A DNA stretch of 64,000 bases from Lolium rigidum (lineage: Eukaryota; Streptophyta; Magnoliopsida; Poales; Poaceae), in the NCBI RefSeq assembly GCF_022539505.1, contig NC_061514.1:335775090-335839089 (forward strand), written 5' to 3'. Under the pieces are notes generated by a model. The model was not told where the DNA came from and did not search any database. It saw nothing but the letters and a program-made list of their open reading frames with translations. This document shows positions 58,320 to 64,000 of the stretch, one piece after another. Position 1 is the stretch's first letter. The number at the start of each line of letters is the position of its first letter. The position numbers and the translations under genes are program-made.

Positions 58320-60825
58320 CTCGCACACCCACCCTTTGTTGCAATCCCCGACCCTGGGTCCTCGCCGGTGCGCTTATACCAATTAAGGATGGCCCCCGAC
58401 CACGACGACAATTCTGGGCTAACTACCATAAATTCCTTCGCCGGTAGTTGCAACCCATCATAGACCGCATTACCGTGGGGACTTAGGGTTCCCCAACCTC
58501 ACCGCTTGTCCTTAACTGGATCAAGTGTCTACGGTAAGCGCATCCGTTGATGTACGAGAGGTGGAAATACAATTGACTACTCCGTCCCACTCCAGATCTT
58601 ATGGTTAACACGAGTTTTACGGCACAAGAATCACTGGACGACATTTGTTGTTTAATCCTAGATGGATATAAACCCATTGCAATGGAACCTCCACCATGTC
58701 AACACATTCCATGGTTCCATTGCCAACCACATAGTTATATTCATAGTTATGAAAGTAGTACTTTTGCTTTTCATGAAAGAGTGATAAGTATAGTACTTTG
58801 CAAGTAATTTGGTAAAAATACTCAAATGACATGAGCAAGCGATGAACTTGCCTGAAGACTGCAAAGTGTTGCAGTTCGATGGTGTGGATTGACCCTTGTC
58901 CTCTGTTGCTGAAAAATAGCATCATTGTGCGATAAGGGCAATGGTTAAATAAGCAATTATGCATGGTTCAGCTTTTAGGGTTTTGTTTTCCCCCTCGAGA
59001 TGCTTTATTATTTCATGTAAGAGGTAATTACTAAGAACAATTTAGGGATACTCTGTTTAGGGTAAAATACTACCTTGAAATGTTGTCAAGGTTTTTTCAG
59101 AGTCCAAAAGTATTTATGGACTTATTTTTATCATTAAAAATATAAGATTTGATTTTTAATGATTAATTCCTTGTATTTAAATATGACTCATTTTGAATTG
59201 TCTCAATAATTCCTATTCATATTTTATTATGATAGATAATTTTATTCTGAGTGATTTTCATATTTTTATTTATTTTTTTAGAGTTCTTAACCATTTTCTA
59301 TTCTTTTTCAAAGTTTGTGGTTTTAACAAAATTGTGAAAAGACAGTTTTGCCCCTGGGCCCACCTGTCAGTGGAGCCCAACGGGTTAGGTCAAACCGACC
59401 CGTTCGGTCCGGCTCGGTCGGCCTCATTCGCACCCTTCTCTCTCTCTCTCGCAGAAACCCTAACCCTAAATGGCTCCCGCGACGCTCGCGTCGCCTCCGC
59501 CGTCGCTGGTCGATTCCGGCTGACTCCGGCGGTACTGGCCCTCGCCATGGGGCGCAATCGACGCAGCCCGTGACGGCGCGTCGATCTGACGCGTGCATCC
59601 TGGTTCACTCGTCCTCGACCCTCTTTGGTGCTAGGGTTGCGGTCCTCGCCGGCGATGCGTGTCGGCGGACGGTCCTGACCTCCCTGGTGTCGCTCGACGG
59701 CTTGCTGTGGTGGTGCTGGGCGCGGTGGTGCTCGACGTGGCCTGGCCTGGCTGCGGCTTGGCGTTGTCGTGGCCTGGTCTGTACCGCTGCATCCGCCATG
59801 GCTGCGTCTACGAGCTCCTGCTCCCAGGTATGTTCGCCTCCGTCTCTTCTTTCCCTGTTCTTCCTCCTCCCTTGCTCTGGATACTCTTGCATCCATCTCC
59901 TTGGTGTGCTGGCCTTGCCGCATACACCAGATCTAGCTCCTCCTTCACCTCTTGGTCGAGCTTAGGCCATGGCTGCTTCTCCTCGTGGAGTTGCTGCCAT
60001 GCTGTGCTGCTACTGCTGTGCTAGGCTGGCTGCTGCTACGCTCTCTGCTGCTGCTGTGACTCATGTGCAATAGCTCATGAGCACTTTATGATGCTCATGA
60101 CCTGCTAGATTGTTCTTGCTACTACTGCTGGTGCAAGACTATCATGTATGATCATTTCTTGGCCCCTGGCTTGATTACAGTATGTAATCCTTGCATTCTT
60201 GCAAGAGCCAGTGCCTCTGTGATATGTTCATTGCGTTGTAACTCATGGGATTGCTCAATTGAGCATGATTGTTGGCTAGACAGTTCCCTCTCTTGATGGT
60301 GTGCTTCTGGATACAATTGTAATGCATCTCTTTAATTATCACGTTATATCTTGGTTGATTAATTGTGGCTCTAGATGATCCTGTGATCTCCAGGCTTACT
60401 GGTGGCTTATGTGTATGCTTGGTTCAATCAGGATGCTGCTATGGCTTGTGTATATAGCTCTTCACCATGTACTGGTGGTTGCTGTTTGCTTGTGAATCTA
60501 TTGTTGTTGCTCTTCTAGAGTTTATGTGATGCTCAAGCTGGTGCTGATGCATGCTGGTGCTTCCTCAGGCCCTTGCTATTGCTTGCAATGATCCATTGGA
60601 TCATCTGCAAGACCTGGTGCATGGTTTACTTATATGTTTCATTTATCTGTGTAGTTCTGATTTATTAAATAGATAAATGATGTGAACTGCCTTGCAGTGA
60701 TGATCACATAAGTAGATTTAGTAGAGCTAGAGGGATGACAACTATTTGTTGGGGACCCTATAGCTCCCTTTGAATCCTTCTGGGTAATAATCTGCTATTT
60801 GGCTTGATGATTTTGTGGTTGAAGT
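58320..60825 (+). mobile_element. Large non-coding unit LU3, part left of the CACTA element
   Basis: 58325-58960 is homologous, same orientation, to LU2 38452-39150 (CCCACCCTTTGTTGCA, AATTAAGGATGG, CATGGTTCCATTGCC). A GC-rich island at 59340-59830 (CTAACCCTAAATGGCTCC, ending CTCCCAGGTATG) is homologous to that of LU1. No protein is supported; the longer frames in the island are not conserved between units. The 5' end of LU3 was displaced by the retroelement at 57922. Confidence 0.65.
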
Positions 60826-61163
60826 CACTACAAGAAAAGTTGCCATGGCCGACGAAGTTGAAGTCGCGCCGTGGTTGCTGGTGTACCATGGCCGACGATT
60901 TTGATCCCTCCGTGGTGCATGTCAAAACTTTTTTTTTCTCGTTTTTGAGGCCACCTAGCCCGACGAAAGCGGCCAAAACGTCGCGTATGGTGGCCGGGAC
61001 GTGGTGCATCGCGAATTCTCGGGTTCGCCGGCCGAGTCAACGCAAATCCGCACCGCCGAGGGATGTAGGGCCCACATGGCAGCCTCTCTGGCATTGTTTT
61101 TTTTCTCGATCGCGCCATCTCGTTCAACGTTCTCCGATCGAGCCGTTTACGATGCAGGATCAT

Positions 61164-61933
61164 GGGTCCCGCATGTCATCCTCTATGAACCAAAATTCTT
61201 TCTATTCTTGGATTTTTTTGACCCCACGATTTACGGCTACTTCCTTTTTCTTTTGATCCCTTGCCGCCTTGGAAACGTTGAGACCGCTCGTTGCTAAATG
61301 GGACCCGCATGTCATCCTCTATGTGCAATCAACTTTCTTTTCTTGGAGTTTTTTTTGGCACCTCAAATTTGGTCACTTGCCTTTTTCTTTCGATCCCCTG
61401 CCGCCTCTCAAACGGTGATACCGCTGCTCGCTAACCGGGACCCGCATGTCATCCTCTATGCACTATAAAACTTTCTTTTCTTGAATTATTTTTGGCACCT
61501 CATATTTGGTCACTTGCCTTTCTCTTTCGATCCCCTGCCGCCTCTCAAACGGTGATACCGCTGTCTGCTAAATGGGACCCGCATGTCATCCTCTATGTAC
61601 TATAAAACTTTCTTTTCTTGGAGTTTTTTTTGGCACCTCAAATTTGGTCACTTGCCTTTTTCTTTCGATCCCCTGCCGCCTCTCAAACGGTGATACACGC
61701 TGTCGCTAACTGGGACCCGCATGTCATCCTCTATGTACTATAAAACTTTCTTTTCTTGAATTATTTTTGGCACCTCATATTTGGTCACTTACCTTTTTCT
61801 TTCGTTCTCATGCCACGTTTGAAACGTTGAGGAACCTGCTGGCTCATGGGACCCGCATGTCATCCTCTATGTACTATAAAACTTTCTTTTCTTGGAGTTT
61901 TTTTCACCCTCTGATTTTTGGCAATTTCTTTTT
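61164..61933 (+). repeat. Six-unit tandem array, period about 137 bases
   Basis: GGGACCCGCATGTCATCCTC (first unit GGGTCCC) starts at 61164, 61300, 61437, 61574, 61712 and 61848, that is, spacings 136-138. Units also share CTTTCTTTTCTTGGAG and CTTTCGATCCCCTGCCGCC. The array runs into the gap. Subterminal arrays are common in CACTA elements. Confidence 0.9.
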
Positions 61934-62033
61934 NNNNNNNNNNNNNNNNNNNNNNNNNNNNNNNNNNNNNNNNNNNNNNNNNNNNNNNNNNNNNNNNNNN
62001 NNNNNNNNNNNNNNNNNNNNNNNNNNNNNNNNN
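61934..62033. other. Assembly gap (100 N)
   Basis: Exactly 100 N following the tandem array, the likely cause of the break in assembly. Confidence 0.95.
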
Positions 62034-62241
62034 AAGTAGTATCTTAGGGTGTTCTCATAGGACCTCGTGAGAATACCAACTTGTTAAGACAATGTTTGTA
62101 ATAAAGTATGGAGTGTTATGACCTGCAATGTTTCTGTTGTACCACTCTGAGGGATATGGCAAATTGTGAAGAAGTCCCTTCACAAAGATCATATCAACGA
62201 CTTGTATACTACAACATGCAGTGGTATGCTGGGTCACCGCA
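62034..62241 (+). mobile_element. Right end of LU3
   Basis: Ends CTGGGTCACCGCA; its inverse complement matches the left end of LU2 (TGACCCGGCATACCACTGCATG, CAGAGTGGTACAACAGAAAC), showing that LU units have inverted terminal repeats of more than 100 bases. Next to it T3 sequence begins. Confidence 0.7.
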
Positions 62242-62913
62242 CATCCCCAAGCTTAGACGCTTGAGTCTTCTTAAAATATGCAGGGGTGAACCACCGGGGC
62301 ATCCCCAAGCTTAGAGCTTTAACTCTCCTTGATCATATTGTATCATCTCCCTCTCTTGATCTTTGAAAACTTCCTCCACACCAAACTCGAAACAACTCAT
62401 TAGAGGGTTAGTGCATAATAAAAATTCACATGTTCAGAGGTGACATAATCATTCTTAACACTTCGGACATTGCACAAAGCTACTGGACATTAATGGAACA
62501 AAGAAATTCATCCATCATAGCAAAAGAGGCAATGCGAAATAAAAGGCAGAATCTATCAAAACAGAACAGTCCGTAAAGACGGATTTTATTGAGGCACCAG
62601 ACTTGCTCAAATGAAAATTCCCAAATTGAATGAAAGTTGCGTACATATCTGAGGATCACGCACGTAAATTGGCATATTTTTCCGAGCTACCTACAGAGAG
62701 GCAGGTCGAAATTCGTGACAGACAAAGAAATCATGTTTCGCGCAGTAATCCAAATCTAGTATGAACCTTACTATCAACGACTTTACTTGGCACAACAATG
62801 CACAAAACTAAGATAAGGAGAGGTTGCTACAGTAGTAAACAACTTTCAAGACTCAAAAATAAAATAAAAGTGCAGAAGTAAAATAATGGGTTGTCTCCCA
62901 TAAGCGCTTTTCT

Positions 62914-63567
62914 TTAACGTCTTTCAGCTAGGCGCAGAAAGTGTATATCAAGTGTTATCAAGAGACGGAGTATCGATATCATAAGCTGCCCCATCTGTAG
63001 TGGTACTAAGGGCTTTGTCAATTTTAGGCCTATAATAATATTTTTTGTTTTAGGCACTTTAGAGACATACATAAACTTTTGCTCCTTACCCACATAAGCT
63101 TTCTCTCTAAACTTTATAGATGAAAAGGTTGAACCCAATGTTCCCATAGCCTCTTCAAGTTCACTAATCCTTTGGGTTTGATTATCATGAATAGCACAAG
63201 ATTCTAAGATGGCGATTCTCTCATTAATTCCACCTAGAGATTTGTCAAGTTTATCAGTGCTATCAAGTAATGCTCCCAAAGTAGTATCAATACTTGGAAG
63301 GTTTTGCTCTATGGTTTCCAACTTTTTCATGACATCTTCAAGAGAGGTTTCAATTTTAACTTCATTAACAGGTGGTATTCCAAATAAACTCTCAATAATG
63401 CAACTAGCTTCTAAAACAGGAGCGCCTAGGAAGTTACCTCCTCGCGAGACAATCAAGAACATACCTATTCCAACTAGAGATATCAACATAAAAATTCCCG
63501 AGTAGGATAGTGGTGGAGTGTTTCTTAGTGCACCTATTATGGGCAACACTAATTCTATACCAAGCAT
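62914..63567 (-). CDS. Hypothetical ORF of element T3 with membrane segment and coiled coil
   Basis: 217 codons, in the gag position shortly after the primer-binding site. The N-terminus has a hydrophobic segment (GIFMLISLVGIGMFLIVS, about residues 24-41) that could cross a membrane; residues 70-150 are heptad-like and acidic (VMKKLETIEQNLPSI, LDKSLGGINERIAILES, RISELEEAMGTL), suggesting a coiled coil. No gag, zinc-knuckle or enzyme motif. It is unlike the ORF in the same place in T1. I do not know the function; the uninterrupted frame over 650 AT-rich bases argues that it was under selection until recently. Confidence 0.5.
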   Translation of the reverse strand: MLGIELVLPIIGALRNTPPLSYSGIFMLISLVGIGMFLIVSRGGNFLGAPVLEASCIIESLFGIPPVNEVKIETSLEDVMKKLETIEQNLPSIDTTLGALLDSTDKLDKSLGGINERIAILESCAIHDNQTQRISELEEAMGTLGSTFSSIKFREKAYVGKEQKFMYVSKVPKTKNIIIGLKLTKPLVPLQMGQLMISILRLLITLDIHFLRLAERR

Positions 63568-63850
63568 CTTTTAAACATTCTCCCCTTGTTGCTTAAACGA
63601 ACGAACTTCAACTTCAGGATTACTCATTTTAGCAGTAGTAAATAAAGCAAACTAGATAAAATAAATGCAAGTAACTAATTTTTTTGTGTTTTCGATATAG
63701 AGAACAAGACAGTAAATAAAGTAAAGCTAGCAACTAATTTTTTGTGTTTTGATATAATGCAGCAAATAAGAAAGTAAATAAAATAAAGCAAGACAAAAAC
63801 AAAGTAAAGAGATTGGATTGTGGAGACTCCCCTTGCAGCGTGTCTTGATC

Positions 63851-63868
63851 TCCCCGGGAACGGCGCCA
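63851..63868 (-). other. Primer-binding site of T3
   Basis: TGGCGCCGTTCCCGGGGA on the minus strand, eleven bases after the LTR end ACGCGTATCA. Confidence 0.8.
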
Positions 63869-63879
63869 GAAAAAATGCT

Positions 63880-64000
63880 TGATACGCGTACAGCACGCGT
63901 CCGTTGGGAACCCCAAGAGGAAGGTGTGATGCGTACAGTGGCAAGTTTTCCCTCAGAAAGAAACCAAGGTTTATCGAACCAGGAGGAGCCAAGAAGCACG
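63880..64000 (-). repeat. 5' LTR of T3 (cut by window edge)
   Basis: Minus strand ends ACGCGTATCA; matches the 3' part of the T2 LTR (46750-46870) closely. The rest lies beyond the window. Confidence 0.85.

Larger units (their letters stand above)
60826..62033 (+). mobile_element. CACTA transposon in LU3, left part and gap
   Basis: Begins CACTACAAGAAAAGTTGCC, a typical CACTA terminus, after AGT. Subterminal copies of CCATGGCCGACGA follow. An array of about 137-base repeats leads to the gap. The sequence after the gap starts AAGT, consistent with the AGT target duplication, so the rest of the element is probably entirely within the gap. Confidence 0.8.
62242..63879 (-). mobile_element. Internal region of retroelement T3 (minus orientation)
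   Basis: 62242-62900 is collinear with 16336-17000 of T1 in the same orientation. Past it the sequence differs: the ORF at 62914-63567 and the region up to the primer-binding site (TGGCGCCGTTCCCGGGGA, 63851-63868) are unlike T1. Confidence 0.8.

Noticed and set aside
59348..59965. 205-codon plus-strand frame in LU3
   Set aside because: High-GC chance frame that crosses the donor-like site CTCCCAGGTATG; frames on the opposite strand are just as long and none matches a protein.
61164..61933. Regular repeats that might be a CRISPR array
   Set aside because: The repeats are about 137 bases long with no unique spacers, in a plant CACTA element; this is a subterminal tandem array.

Overview
The window is nuclear DNA of a large-genome grass. 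The retroelement LTRs starting TGATACGTCTCC, the Stowaway MITEs with CTCCCTCC ends, the CACTA termini, and the GC-rich, intron-split host genes point to a Pooideae (wheat, barley, oat or ryegrass group); the species cannot be fixed from sequence alone. Two 100-base N runs (32725-32824 and 61934-62033) are assembly gaps. Only two host genes look functional; nearly everything else is transposable elements, many inserted in one another.

Layout. 1-1087: first half of a STELLO-type Golgi glycosyltransferase gene (minus strand), leaving the window at base 1. 4014-23360: a Tat-lineage Ty3/gypsy retrotransposon on the minus strand (TSD GTAGG), with decayed gag-pol and, on the opposite strand between integrase and 3' LTR, a six-exon antisense gene with its own TATA box. 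Its protease is split by a younger nested LTR element at 12779-19591 (TSD CACGC). 23498-23870: Harbinger-like MITE. 24349-25877: a five-exon gene for a small winged-helix-like protein, apparently intact. 26432-27040: duplicated 3' end and relic of a GH1 beta-glucosidase gene. 29777-31180: 5'-truncated LINE.

31181-46870 and 58320-64000: large non-coding units of about 5-7 kb (called LU1, LU2, LU3 here) with TG...CA ends that are also long imperfect inverted repeats, inserted in or abutting elements of the TGATACGTCTCC family. LU2 has a perfect 5-bp TSD. Each unit carries a GC-rich, exon-like island followed by a splice-donor-like site. CACTA elements sit inside LU1 and LU3 and hold both assembly gaps. 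49709-50542: a hAT element (8-bp TSD) with a captured PWWP-domain gene fragment. 52946-57318: a Mutator-like element (9-bp TSD, about 370-bp terminal inverted repeats built of small GTGTGGCGCC hairpins) carrying a multi-exon plant mobile domain (PMD) gene but no visible transposase. 57922-58319: an LTR and primer-binding site of another minus-strand gypsy-like element.

The host genes are unrelated and do not form a unit. The history that can be read is order of insertion: Tat element before its nested element; TGATACGTCTCC elements before LU2 and LU3; LU3 before its CACTA and before the orphan-LTR element; and that element before the MULE. The LU1/LINE junction has no matching TSD, so a later deletion or recombination is likely there. 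Similarities and differences quoted are by eye.
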